From: Pararhizobium sp. IMCC3301
GTDB taxonomy: Bacteria > Pseudomonadota > Alphaproteobacteria > Rhizobiales > GCA-2746425
Assembly (NCBI RefSeq): GCF_030758315.1
Contig: NZ_CP132336.1
Location: 1,612,001-1,676,000 of the forward strand
Reading direction: 5' to 3'
Length of the DNA stretch: 64,000 nt
Position 1 is the stretch's first letter. Each line of letters begins with the position of its first letter. The position numbers were made by a program, and so were the translations under genes. The notes beneath the pieces are model-generated. The model did no database searches, was not told the origin of the DNA, and saw nothing but the letters and a program-made list of their open reading frames with translations. This document shows, piece after piece, positions 47,469 to 55,557 of this stretch.

Positions 47469-48102
47469 GTGTTTTCTCCCCCAGGGCCAGCGCATTCACT
47501 GCAGCGGCGGCATAGGCCGATCCGCCCCTGCGGCCATTCAGGGCAATATACGGCAGATCCAGCAAGTTGCCGCAAAGCGCCAGTTTTGATTCCACGGCAC
47601 CGACAAAGCCAACCGGAAAGCCCAGCACCATAGCAGGTTTCGGCGCGCCGCCAGCGACAAGCTCGAGCACGCGGAACAAAGCTGTCGGTGCATTGCCGAT
47701 TGCAATGATGGCACCATCAAATCTGTCAGCCAGAACCTCCATTGCAGCGGCGGAACGGGTGGTCAGTTGATTGGCAGCTATGACATTGGTTCTGGTGTCA
47801 TCCAGGGCGCACAGCACCGCATTGGCGGCCGGCAGCAGCCGCTTGGTAATGCCGGCCACCACCATGGTGACATCGCAGATAATCGGCGCACCCGCCGCAA
47901 GCGCCGCTGTTCCGGCCTCGGCAGCACCTTGGGAAAAAACCAGATCATCCAGTACATCCACCATCCCGCCAGTGTGAATCAGCCGCCGCGCAACAGGATG
48001 CAGAGCCACAGGCAAAGCTGCAAAATCAACTTCCCCGGCGATGATTTCAAAGGACCGCCGGTAAATCTCAGCCGGGTCCCTGATATACTGATAGCTGGTC
48101 AT
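47461..48102 (-). CDS. cobH: Precorrin-8X methylmutase
   Basis: Moves the methyl group from C-11 to C-12 to yield (hydrogeno)cobyrinate. 213 residues from the ATG at 48102 (SYQYIRDPAEIYRRSFEII follows), where family similarity begins; an ATG at 48129 is an alternative. Signature segments include PIICDVTMVVAGI and VLGFPVGFVGAVESK, plus NGRRGGSA near the end. It lies about 100 bp after cbiX. Confidence 0.95.
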   Translation of the reverse strand: MTSYQYIRDPAEIYRRSFEIIAGEVDFAALPVALHPVARRLIHTGGMVDVLDDLVFSQGAAEAGTAALAAGAPIICDVTMVVAGITKRLLPAANAVLCALDDTRTNVIAANQLTTRSAAAMEVLADRFDGAIIAIGNAPTALFRVLELVAGGAPKPAMVLGFPVGFVGAVESKLALCGNLLDLPYIALNGRRGGSAYAAAAVNALALGEKTHG

Positions 48103-48201
48103 GACGCCTGGGCCGTTTCCTGTTTGCATTGAACGATTTGTCCGGGTCTGCCCGCCCTCGGGGAATCCGGATCAGAAAGCTCGACATTGATAAAATTTGT
48201 T

Positions 48202-49311
48202 CTAGTCCTCCAGCAGGGTTTTCGGCCCCATGGGATGATCAGCATGAGGATAGGGGTGATGGCTGTGTCCGCCATTATGGGCGTGGTCATGAGCATGATC
48301 GTGGGCATGCCCGTGTCCAGTCTCATGGCTATGGTCATGTGCGTGATGATCTGCCATATGCGCCCGGATTTCCTGTTCGCAGGCACCGGTGCACTCGCCA
48401 TTGGCATCACATAGATTGCAGGGTTCATTCTTGCCCTCGACATGATGATGATGGCTTTCCTGCGCCAGCCCCACCTGATTTTCAAAGCCCAGCACCTGCG
48501 TGCGGTATTTGCACATCTGACAATTCATCAGATTTTCACCGCCGATGATTTCGCGCACACGCTCAGCAAAAGTCTCGATCACCAGGGGATGATCGTTCAA
48601 GAATCCGGCCTTCAGAAATTCCGTCTCCGGCTGGCTTGCCGCGACAGCGTCGACACCATCGTAAATCCGCCGCACCAGAACGCCGGTGAACAGGAAATAG
48701 GGAAACACGATGACGCGTTTGAAACCCATTTTCGAGATATTCCCCAGCGCCGGTTCAACCAGCGGAAATGTCACACCGGAATAAGCCACTTCACCCCAGC
48801 CGAAGCCGAAGCCTTCCCATAACAGCCGCATGATTTTAGCGATATTTGCGTTTGCATCAGGGTCAGACGCCCCGCGTCCCACCACCAGCAGCAGGGTTTC
48901 ATGATTTTCCGCACTGCCGGCAGCACCGTCGATACACTGCTGAATGCGCTCGCCAGCTGCTTTCAGCATTTTGGGATCGATCCCCAATTCTCTGCCATAC
49001 TCAATTCTGACACCCGGATGCTGCGCCTGATAGGTATTCAGAACCGAGGGAATATCATTCTTGGCATGGCCTGCGGCAAACAGCATGCCGGGCACCGCCA
49101 GAATGCGGTTGCAGCCCTGATCGCGCAGTCTGTCCAGACCATCACCGATGATCGGATTGGCAAATTCCAGATAGCCATACTCAACCGGCCAGTCAGGGAA
49201 ATGCGGCCGCAGCCGTTCGGCCAGCACGGAAAACTGGCCAACCGCATTGCGGTTGCGGCTGCCATGTCCGCACACCATTACACCGAATTTGTCTGGGCTT
49301 GCTTTGCTCAT
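48202..49311 (-). CDS. cbiX: Sirohydrochlorin cobaltochelatase with His-rich tail
   Basis: Inserts cobalt into sirohydrochlorin, the committed early-insertion step. 369 residues, a long (CbiXL-like) form. The N-terminal half has the active site MVCGHGSRNRNAVGQF; the second half repeats the fold. After it come an MNCQMCKYR motif that may bind an Fe-S cluster and a C-terminal tail with many His (HAHDHSHETGHGHAHDHAHD and more), likely a cobalt store or sensor. The ATG at 49311 has a GGCGGGAA ribosome binding site; it heads the large cob operon. No cobalamin riboswitch was found upstream. Confidence 0.93.
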   Translation of the reverse strand: MSKASPDKFGVMVCGHGSRNRNAVGQFSVLAERLRPHFPDWPVEYGYLEFANPIIGDGLDRLRDQGCNRILAVPGMLFAAGHAKNDIPSVLNTYQAQHPGVRIEYGRELGIDPKMLKAAGERIQQCIDGAAGSAENHETLLLVVGRGASDPDANANIAKIMRLLWEGFGFGWGEVAYSGVTFPLVEPALGNISKMGFKRVIVFPYFLFTGVLVRRIYDGVDAVAASQPETEFLKAGFLNDHPLVIETFAERVREIIGGENLMNCQMCKYRTQVLGFENQVGLAQESHHHHVEGKNEPCNLCDANGECTGACEQEIRAHMADHHAHDHSHETGHGHAHDHAHDHAHNGGHSHHPYPHADHPMGPKTLLED

Positions 49312-49551
49312 ATTCCCGCCTTGTCCATCAGGTGTCATGGCAGGATGGCGAGATCCGTTGAAGGGTCATCACCGTGTTGAAATGGCCGGTTTTGGTTCCG
49401 CAATTGGGTCAACCGCACCGACGATCGCTTTCAGCCCCTGCCGGGACACATTTCATATGGCTGTTGAGTAGCCTTCACCACGCCGCGCGTCAATTACAGT
49501 TGCGACGGACACAGCCCGCAGGCGCGACTTTTCGGCGAAAACTGCGGCGGG

Positions 49552-50148
49552 TCAGCGCAAACTGCGGTGAGTATGACCCGGAATCGCGCTTGGATTACCG
49601 ATCCATTGCGGATCATCCGCGCAGGAATAGGATTTGGCATTGGCATCTGCAAACCGCCGCGCCAGGGCCAGAGGCTCGTCATTGGCAACAACATCGACAA
49701 AGCCCATGTGACACACTTCGTCACCGGCGATTCTGGTGATAACCCAGGCTCCCTCATCCAACGCGCCATCTTCGTCATAGAACCGCCAGCGCTGCAGGGC
49801 GGCCATAGGGCGATTGCCGTCAAACCGCCACTCCACCTCCAGATCAGGATGATACGCCCTGTTGAAACCCTGATTGAGCACCAGACCGGTGGGGCGGTCT
49901 TTATGAAATGACACGGTCCAGCGCGCGTCACCGATGGAAAACCAGACATCGACGCCGAAGACCCCAGGGCAGCGAAACTCGATCAGTGCATCGCTCTCCG
50001 TGGCGACCACACAATCCTCATCCGGGATATAGCTGGAGATAATGGCATCCTGGCCATACACAGGGGCGGCACCGAGACAAAGCCATACAGCGCAACCTTG
50101 CAGCAGGCGTTTCAGCCGAACACCGCCTTGCGCTGTCAGGGCCGGCAC
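49552..50148 (-). CDS. Secreted hypothetical protein
   Basis: 198 residues, family not recognised. The first 33 or so look like a signal peptide: basic LKRLLQG, hydrophobic AVWLCLGAAPVYG, then a polar start (QDAIIS). The mature part has four or so Cys (DEDCVV, EFRCPG, DEVCHM, SYSCAD) that could form disulfides, and many aromatic residues in beta-like stretches. The GTG start at 50148 has a GAG nine bases upstream. It lies on the same strand as cbiX but 240 bp away, so linkage is doubtful. Confidence 0.65.
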   Translation of the reverse strand: MPALTAQGGVRLKRLLQGCAVWLCLGAAPVYGQDAIISSYIPDEDCVVATESDALIEFRCPGVFGVDVWFSIGDARWTVSFHKDRPTGLVLNQGFNRAYHPDLEVEWRFDGNRPMAALQRWRFYDEDGALDEGAWVITRIAGDEVCHMGFVDVVANDEPLALARRFADANAKSYSCADDPQWIGNPSAIPGHTHRSLR

Positions 50149-50161
50149 GCCGCTCTTGCCG

Positions 50162-50452
50162 CTAAAATACGTTCGGATAGATGTAATATCTGATGACGTT
50201 CTGCAGCAGAAAGATAATCAGGATGACGATAATCGGCGAAACATCGATGGTTCCGAAGGTTGGAACAAACCGCCGCACCCGCGACAGCACCGGCTCGGTC
50301 AACTGATGCAAGGCATTGCCGATGGTGGCGACAAACTGGTTTCTGCCGTTGATCACGTTAAACGCAAACAGCCATGAGAACACGGCTGATATGATCAGAA
50401 TCCATACGTAGAGTTGAAGCACCACTAGGATTACATCAAGAATAGCCCGCAT
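50162..50452 (-). CDS. YggT family membrane protein
   Basis: 96 residues with two hydrophobic segments: IILVVLQLYVW-like near the N-terminus and SPIIVILIIFLLQN near the C-terminus. The segment LTEPVLSRVRRFVPTFGTID between them is the YggT repeat signature (EPxLxxxRRxxP). Role unknown; relatives have been linked to osmotic protection, photosystem assembly and cell-division placement. It lies 13 bp before the secreted hypothetical on the same strand. Confidence 0.92.
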   Translation of the reverse strand: MRAILDVILVVLQLYVWILIISAVFSWLFAFNVINGRNQFVATIGNALHQLTEPVLSRVRRFVPTFGTIDVSPIIVILIIFLLQNVIRYYIYPNVF

Positions 50453-50531
50453 TGTTCTGCCCGTTGACTGGTTGGATCACTGGGGATGTAGCGCCCGAAT
50501 TGCGAGCCCGCAAGCGCAAAACACAAAGAAA

Positions 50532-50563
50532 CGCGCCTGCAACGCATACGGCGTGCAGGCGCG
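50532..50563 (-). terminator. Likely minus-strand terminator hairpin
   Basis: Arms CGCGCCTGCA and TGCAGGCGCG pair perfectly, and the stem can extend inward with a bulge. On the minus strand the stem is followed by TTTCTTTGTGTTTT, consistent with a Rho-independent terminator for the amidotransferase transcript. Confidence 0.65.
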
Positions 50564-50716
50564 GTCATTATTTGGTTGGAACGCAATACTTGATACCAAC
50601 CTGCTGGTTCAGGTGCAATTGTCCGGCCAAGTGAGAGAATTTCCACATATGGCCAGTCCCGGAAGAATCCCATCAAGATATTGAAATATTTACGATTAAT
50701 TAATTTTACAGATCGT

Positions 50717-50755
50717 GCAAATTGCAAGGCACTTTGGCTGAAAATTGCAATTTGC
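50717..50755. repeat. 11-bp perfect inverted repeat
   Basis: GCAAATTGCAA at 50717-50727 and TTGCAATTTGC at 50745-50755 are exact reverse complements with 17 bases between. It lies just after the amidotransferase stop. It could be a hairpin or a binding site; no protein can be assigned. Confidence 0.7.
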
Positions 50756-50777
50756 AAGACCCGACCGGCATGCCGCT

Positions 50778-51566
50778 TCAGGCAGTTTTCCGCTCGTTCA
50801 GATCCATCATCCGGCGTTGATCGCTGGCTAACCACACTTTTAAAAACCGGTCCAGCCAGTCACGGATCGGCGCGTCATACATCATCCGGCCTTCGATATG
50901 GGCCTGCCTTTGTTGAGCGCTGGGCAGTCCCAGCCTTTCCCGTCCGCGCACCAGCCAGCGCCGCATCATCACCTCGGTCAGTTCGGTATGAAACTGCACC
51001 CCGAAGGCGGACGGCCCGACACTGAACGCCTGTTCAGTGAACAAATCGCCGGTCGCAAGCATTTGCGCTCCGTTGGGCAGGGTGAACCCCTCGCGGTGCC
51101 ACTGATAGATCATTGCCGGCCAGCCCGGCAGCAGGGCATTGCCCTGTTCGGTGGCATATAGCGGGTAATAGCCAATCTCAGCGTGGCATTTTGGGTGAGA
51201 ATTCACCATACCGCCGAGCGCCCGCACCAGCATCTGGGCACCAAGACAAATGCCCAGAAACGGCACGCCCTGTTGCAGGCAATGGCCGCACCAGTCAATT
51301 TCCCGATGCACATAAGGCTCGTCATCATTGGCGCTCATCGGGCCACCAAACACCACGGCGCCCGCATATCCGGACAGGTCTTTGGGCAGAGGATCGCCGA
51401 GCGGCGGTTTGCGGATATCCAGCCGGTAACCATGGCGCACCAGCCATTGTCCGACACGGCCCGCGCTGGAGCCGGCCTGATGCAGGACTATGACAATGCT
51501 GCCCGCACTATCGCCCGGCCCATGATTCGGATTGCGGCCTGATTCGGTCCCGGCCGCGGAGTTCAT
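50778..51566 (-). CDS. Type 1 glutamine amidotransferase
   Basis: 262 residues resembling stand-alone GMP synthase-like glutaminases. The nucleophile Cys is in FLGICLGAQML, and a later FGVQFHTELTE carries the His-Glu of the catalytic triad. AVVFGGPMSANDDEPYV is the typical upstream loop. It would release ammonia from glutamine or act on gamma-glutamyl compounds; the partner is unknown. It overlaps the TerB-like gene by four bases (ATGA). Confidence 0.9.
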   Translation of the reverse strand: MNSAAGTESGRNPNHGPGDSAGSIVIVLHQAGSSAGRVGQWLVRHGYRLDIRKPPLGDPLPKDLSGYAGAVVFGGPMSANDDEPYVHREIDWCGHCLQQGVPFLGICLGAQMLVRALGGMVNSHPKCHAEIGYYPLYATEQGNALLPGWPAMIYQWHREGFTLPNGAQMLATGDLFTEQAFSVGPSAFGVQFHTELTEVMMRRWLVRGRERLGLPSAQQRQAHIEGRMMYDAPIRDWLDRFLKVWLASDQRRMMDLNERKTA

Positions 51567-52015
51567 TCGGCAAGCTTTCCGGCGCGTTTTTTCAAAATCA
51601 TCCGGTCCCGCGACGATATGCCCATCAGTTCAGCGATCCGCCACACCAGATTGTCCTCAAACTCGTGGACGACACCGTCGGCATAGACAAGATCCCAGAT
51701 CATTGCCAGGATATCGAGCCGTTCTTCTTCGTCGAGGCTGCGCTTCAGAACGCTGGTAAAGCCATACAGATCGACAGCTTCCTTGTCTGCGGCCCCGGCT
51801 TCCTCGATCAACTCGTCGGTTTCTTCCGCACTCAGCGCATATTTGCTCTGGAGCACTGTGCGCAGCACGGTTTTCTCCTCTTCGGCGATAACGCCATCGA
51901 TCGAAATCGTGTGGACCAGCAGAGCCGCCGCGGCCAGACGCGGGTCGGTCTGGGAATAATGCTGCTCATCGTCACCGGTGAGCGAGTTCAGGAAGGTTTT
52001 CAGGGTGTCAAACAT
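51563..52015 (-). CDS. TerB-like domain protein
   Basis: 150 residues from the ATG at 52015; a longer frame upstream encodes low-complexity sequence and runs into the divergent gene. The helical core has AAAALLVHTISIDGVIAEEE and DILAMIWDLVYADGVVHEFE, two acidic D-G-x-x-x-x-E metal-type loops typical of TerB. Such proteins are linked to tellurite and stress response modules, with unclear biochemistry. It is coupled to the amidotransferase and divergent from the Anbu cluster. Confidence 0.85.
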   Translation of the reverse strand: MFDTLKTFLNSLTGDDEQHYSQTDPRLAAAALLVHTISIDGVIAEEEKTVLRTVLQSKYALSAEETDELIEEAGAADKEAVDLYGFTSVLKRSLDEEERLDILAMIWDLVYADGVVHEFEDNLVWRIAELMGISSRDRMILKKRAGKLAE

Positions 52016-52183
52016 GAAAAATACATACGGCGCATTGCCGCTATCATCAAGCACCTGCGGCCGACAAATATCGACCGAAACGGAAAAATCCGTCCTCTGA
52101 CAGCCCGTAGTTGAAGCTGCGTCAGCGTGATGCGGTGCACCATGCACGCTTGCATTAACCGAAACGATCTTTAAGCTGACAGC

Positions 52184-53716
52184 ATGAACAACACTGAAAA
52201 AACGATCTTTGACGAGATGTTCGGTCACCGTCAAGCCGGCGCTGGAGCACAGAGACAGGGGCAAAGTCAGGGCCAAAGCCAAGGTCAGGGCCAAATTCAG
52301 AACAGCGACGCTATAAATCCGGATCAGACAGGCGATACATGCCGCCCCCCTTACGAAACATTCAACGCCTGGTTTTGTGATGAAGATCTCAAACGTCTCA
52401 ATGCAAAGGCCACCGAGGCGGAAACCATGTTCCGCCGGACCGGCATCACTTTCAACGTCTATGGTGACGATGCTGCCGCAGAACGGTTGATCCCGTTTGA
52501 TATTATTCCCCGCATCATATCGGCCCAGGAATGGAACCGGCTAGCGCGCGGCATTGATCAGCGGGTCCGTGCCATCAATGCATTCCTGCATGATATCTAT
52601 CATCGTCAGGAAATTCTCAAAGCCGGCCGGGTTCCCACCCATCTGATTGCCCGCAATGATGCATTTGAGCCAAGCATGATCGGCATGTCGCCGCCCGGCA
52701 ATGTCTATACCCATATTGTCGGGACCGACATTGTGCGCACCGGAGACAACGAGTTTTATGTGCTCGAGGATAATGCCCGAACGCCCTCCGGCGTTTCCTA
52801 CATGCTGGAAAACCGGGAAACCATGATGCAGATGTTTCCGGAGCTGTTTTCACGCAACCGGGTACGCAGTGTCAGCGATTATCCCCGGCTTCTGCGGCGC
52901 AGTCTGGCCAGCGTTGCCCCGCCGGGCTGTGACGACCGTCCGACCGTTGGCGTGCTGACACCCGGCATATTCAATTCCGCCTATTTCGAACATTCATTCC
53001 TGGCCGACCAGATGGGAGTCGAGCTGGTAGAGGGGCATGACCTGCGGGTGATGGACGGCAAAATCAAGATGCGCACCACCACCGGCTACAAGGCGCTTGA
53101 TGTCATTTACCGCAGGATCGATGATTCCTATCTGGATCCGCTGACATTCCGACCCGATTCCATGCTCGGCGTGCCCGGTATCATGGATGTCTATCGCGCC
53201 GGCAATGTTACGATTGCCAATGCGCCGGGAACCGGCGTGGCCGATGACAAGGCGATCTATTCCTACATGCCGGATATTGTGGAGTTCTACACCGGCGAAA
53301 CGGCCATTTTGAAGAATGTGCCGACATGGCGCTGCTCGGAACCGGACTCGCTGCAATATGTTCTGGAACATCTGCCGGAACTGGTGGTCAAAGAGGTTCA
53401 CGGGTCCGGCGGCTATGGCATGCTTGTCGGCCCCGCCGCCAGCCGCAAGGAACTGTCATTATTTGAAGCCAAATTGCGTGCCAAACCTTCGAATTATATC
53501 GCCCAGCCCACTCTGTCCCTGTCCACTGTGCCGATCCTGACCAAGAAGGGTCTTGCACCGCGCCACGTGGATTTGCGGCCCTTTGTTCTGGTCTCCAAGG
53601 ACAAGATCGACATCATCCCCGGCGGCCTCACCCGGGTGGCGCTGAAACCGGGGTCCCTGGTAGTCAATTCAAGTCAGGGAGGCGGCACCAAGGATACCTG
53701 GGTGCTGCAGGAATAG
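52184..53716 (+). CDS. Circularly permuted ATP-grasp ligase-like protein (Anbu cluster)
   Basis: 510 residues of the CP_ATPgrasp family. Conserved segments include IFDEMFG at the N-terminus, EFYVLEDNARTPSGVSYML (the nucleotide-binding loop) and VVKEVHGSGGYGMLVGP. Relatives occur beside alpha-E, transglutaminase and Anbu genes and are predicted to form peptide or amide bonds. Between FDEMFG and PPYETFNAWF, where the family normally has a short linker, there is a Gln/Gly/Ser-rich insert made of DNA repeats. The ATG at 52184 has a weak ribosome binding site, but FDEM is conserved, so the start is probably right. Confidence 0.9.
   Translation: MNNTEKTIFDEMFGHRQAGAGAQRQGQSQGQSQGQGQIQNSDAINPDQTGDTCRPPYETFNAWFCDEDLKRLNAKATEAETMFRRTGITFNVYGDDAAAERLIPFDIIPRIISAQEWNRLARGIDQRVRAINAFLHDIYHRQEILKAGRVPTHLIARNDAFEPSMIGMSPPGNVYTHIVGTDIVRTGDNEFYVLEDNARTPSGVSYMLENRETMMQMFPELFSRNRVRSVSDYPRLLRRSLASVAPPGCDDRPTVGVLTPGIFNSAYFEHSFLADQMGVELVEGHDLRVMDGKIKMRTTTGYKALDVIYRRIDDSYLDPLTFRPDSMLGVPGIMDVYRAGNVTIANAPGTGVADDKAIYSYMPDIVEFYTGETAILKNVPTWRCSEPDSLQYVLEHLPELVVKEVHGSGGYGMLVGPAASRKELSLFEAKLRAKPSNYIAQPTLSLSTVPILTKKGLAPRHVDLRPFVLVSKDKIDIIPGGLTRVALKPGSLVVNSSQGGGTKDTWVLQE
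52254..52295 (+). repeat. Short tandem repeats encoding a Gln/Gly/Ser-rich stretch
   Basis: A 12-bp unit GTCAGGGCCAAA occurs at 52266-52277 and 52284-52295, with a variant at 52254-52265. It encodes a run of Gly-Gln and Ser-Gln. All units are multiples of three, so the frame is kept. Slippage could change its length between strains. Confidence 0.85.
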
Positions 53717-53720
53717 AGCT

Positions 53721-54662
53721 ATGCTGGGGAAAACCGCAAACGGCCTGTTCTGGCTGTTCCGCAATATTGAACGCACGGAAAACACCGCGCGGCTGCTCGA
53801 CACCGGGCTGCGCATCGCATTGACCCGGTCGTCAGGCAATGAAGAGGAATGGATTTCCGTGCTGGCAACCGCCGGTGCCCAGGCCAGTTATGATCTGAAA
53901 CATGACAAAGTGTCGGGCAGTTCAGTGATCGATTTTCTGCTCCGCGACAAGACCAATCCCGCCAGTGTGATTTCTGTGCTGGAAAGTGCCCGCAACAATG
54001 CCCGAACAGTGCGCACCGCTCTGACCCGGGAAGTCTGGGAATCCGTCAACGAGGCGTGGATGGAACTGGATGCAACACTGAAGCCTGCAATCAGGGACCG
54101 TGAACTGCCTGCACTGCTGGAATCGATCCGCCAGCAAAGTGCCCGCATGCGCGGCGCTCTGCACGGCACCATGCTGCGCAATGACATGTATAATTTCTGC
54201 CGGCTCGGCACCTTTGTGGAGCGCGCCGACGCAACCGCCCGCATTCTTGATGTAAAATATTATGTGCTGCTGCCATCACTGGCCTATGTCGGCTCGTCGT
54301 TGGACAATGTGCAGTGGGAGTCGATCCTGCGATCCGTCTCGGCTCACCGCTCGTATCGCTGGGCTTATGCTGATGATTACCATGCCGCGACCATTGCGGA
54401 TTTCATGATTCTGAATTCCCGCATGCCCCGGTCCCTGGCATTCTGCTACAACAAGATTGTCTCCAATCTGGGCTATCTGGTATCTGACTACGGTGCCCGT
54501 CATCCCTGCCATGACCACGCCGAAGCCATTCGCGAACGTTTGAAAGGCAAGCACGTGCAGGAGATTTTCGATCAGGGCCTGCACCAGTTTATTCAGGATT
54601 TTATTCGCGACAATAACCGCCTCGGTCATCTGATCGACGAGGCCTATCGTTTCAACAGTTGA
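53721..54662 (+). CDS. Alpha-E domain protein (DUF403)
   Basis: 313 residues, mostly alpha-helical. The N-terminus ANGLFWLFRNIERTENTARL is the alpha-E signature, followed by a later NMYNFCRLG-like segment and FVERADATARILDVKYY. The biochemical role is unknown; these proteins nearly always accompany the permuted ATP-grasp protein. It starts four bases after that gene's stop. Confidence 0.93.
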   Translation: MLGKTANGLFWLFRNIERTENTARLLDTGLRIALTRSSGNEEEWISVLATAGAQASYDLKHDKVSGSSVIDFLLRDKTNPASVISVLESARNNARTVRTALTREVWESVNEAWMELDATLKPAIRDRELPALLESIRQQSARMRGALHGTMLRNDMYNFCRLGTFVERADATARILDVKYYVLLPSLAYVGSSLDNVQWESILRSVSAHRSYRWAYADDYHAATIADFMILNSRMPRSLAFCYNKIVSNLGYLVSDYGARHPCHDHAEAIRERLKGKHVQEIFDQGLHQFIQDFIRDNNRLGHLIDEAYRFNS

Positions 54663-54705
54663 TGCCTGATTTCGGGCACTGATGCCAACCAGCAGTTAGA
54701 AGGCC

Positions 54706-55512
54706 ATGCTCCTTACCATTTCTCATGTGACAGAATATCTGTACAGCGATCCGGTTTCCTATGCGCTCCAGCAATTGCGGGTGACGCCTAAATCCCGTGG
54801 TGGCCAGACCGTCAAAAGCTGGGACACCCAGATCAGCGGCGGCGCGGTGCAACTGTCTTATGAAGATCAGAACAATAATCACGTCCAACTGGTGGAAATC
54901 GAGCCCGATGTGAGCCGGGTTGAAGTTCGCTCCACCGGACAGGTAGAAACCTCCGATACGTCCGGCATTATCGGTGTCCACGGCGGCTTCTCACCGCTGT
55001 GGATGTTTGAGCGCAGCACCGATCTCACCTTGGCAGGACCGCAGATCCGCAAACTTGCGCAGGATTCCAGACCGGAAAATACCATTACAGGGATGCACGC
55101 GCTGTCCGCGGCCATTCTCGACAATGTGGAATATGTCACCGAAACAACCCATTCTGCGACCACCGCCGAACAGGCGATGAAACTGAGGACCGGCGTCTGT
55201 CAGGACCACACGCATATCTTCATTTCGGTCTGCCGGCTGAGCGGTATACCGGCCCGCTACGTCAGCGGCTATCTGATGATGGACGGCCAGACAGACCAGA
55301 CCGCAAGCCACGCCTGGGCCGAAGCCCATCTGCCCGATCTGGGCTGGGTCGGCTTTGATGTGTCCAATGGTATCTCACCGGATGAACGTTATGTGCGTGT
55401 TGCAACCGGTCTTGATTACCAGGAAGTCGCCCCCATAAAGGGTGTGCGTTTCGGCCCCCTGGGGAGTGAACTTGATGAAACTCTGGTTGTCTCCATTCGG
55501 GTAGAACAGTAG
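54706..55512 (+). CDS. Transglutaminase-like cysteine protease family protein
   Basis: 268 residues. An N-terminal beta domain (ISHVTEYLYSDPVSYALQQL) is followed by a transglutaminase core with catalytic Cys in RTGVCQDHTHIF, His in ASHAWAEAHLP and Asp in VGFDVSNG. The conserved layout matches bacterial TGc proteins found with alpha-E and ATP-grasp genes, predicted to be peptidases or amidases rather than crosslinking enzymes. No signal peptide is seen, so it acts in the cytosol. It lies 43 bp after the alpha-E gene. Confidence 0.93.
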   Translation: MLLTISHVTEYLYSDPVSYALQQLRVTPKSRGGQTVKSWDTQISGGAVQLSYEDQNNNHVQLVEIEPDVSRVEVRSTGQVETSDTSGIIGVHGGFSPLWMFERSTDLTLAGPQIRKLAQDSRPENTITGMHALSAAILDNVEYVTETTHSATTAEQAMKLRTGVCQDHTHIFISVCRLSGIPARYVSGYLMMDGQTDQTASHAWAEAHLPDLGWVGFDVSNGISPDERYVRVATGLDYQEVAPIKGVRFGPLGSELDETLVVSIRVEQ

Positions 55513-55557
55513 AGTTCCTCTCCTTGATTCTCCTGCCAATGAAAGAATGTCAGTGCA

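Larger units (their letters stand above)
50453..50777. other. 325-bp intergenic region with two inverted repeats
   Basis: It separates the amidotransferase gene from yggT on the minus strand. It contains a strong GC hairpin at 50532-50563 and a second inverted repeat at 50717-50755 in AT-rich DNA. No coding frame or tRNA is evident. Confidence 0.5.

Noticed and set aside
48200-48420. Plus-strand frame antisense to the His-rich tail of cbiX (hydrophobic, Met-rich)
   Set aside because: Antisense of His codons (CAT/CAC) gives Met/Val-rich peptides; it is a shadow of cbiX.
49312-49551. Possible cobalamin riboswitch upstream of cbiX
   Set aside because: I looked on the minus strand for the B12-box GCCACTG and the conserved core helices and found none.
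52016-52294. N-terminal extension of the TerB-like protein
   Set aside because: It would overlap the divergent ATP-grasp gene and its Leu/Ala-rich start is the antisense of the repeat region.
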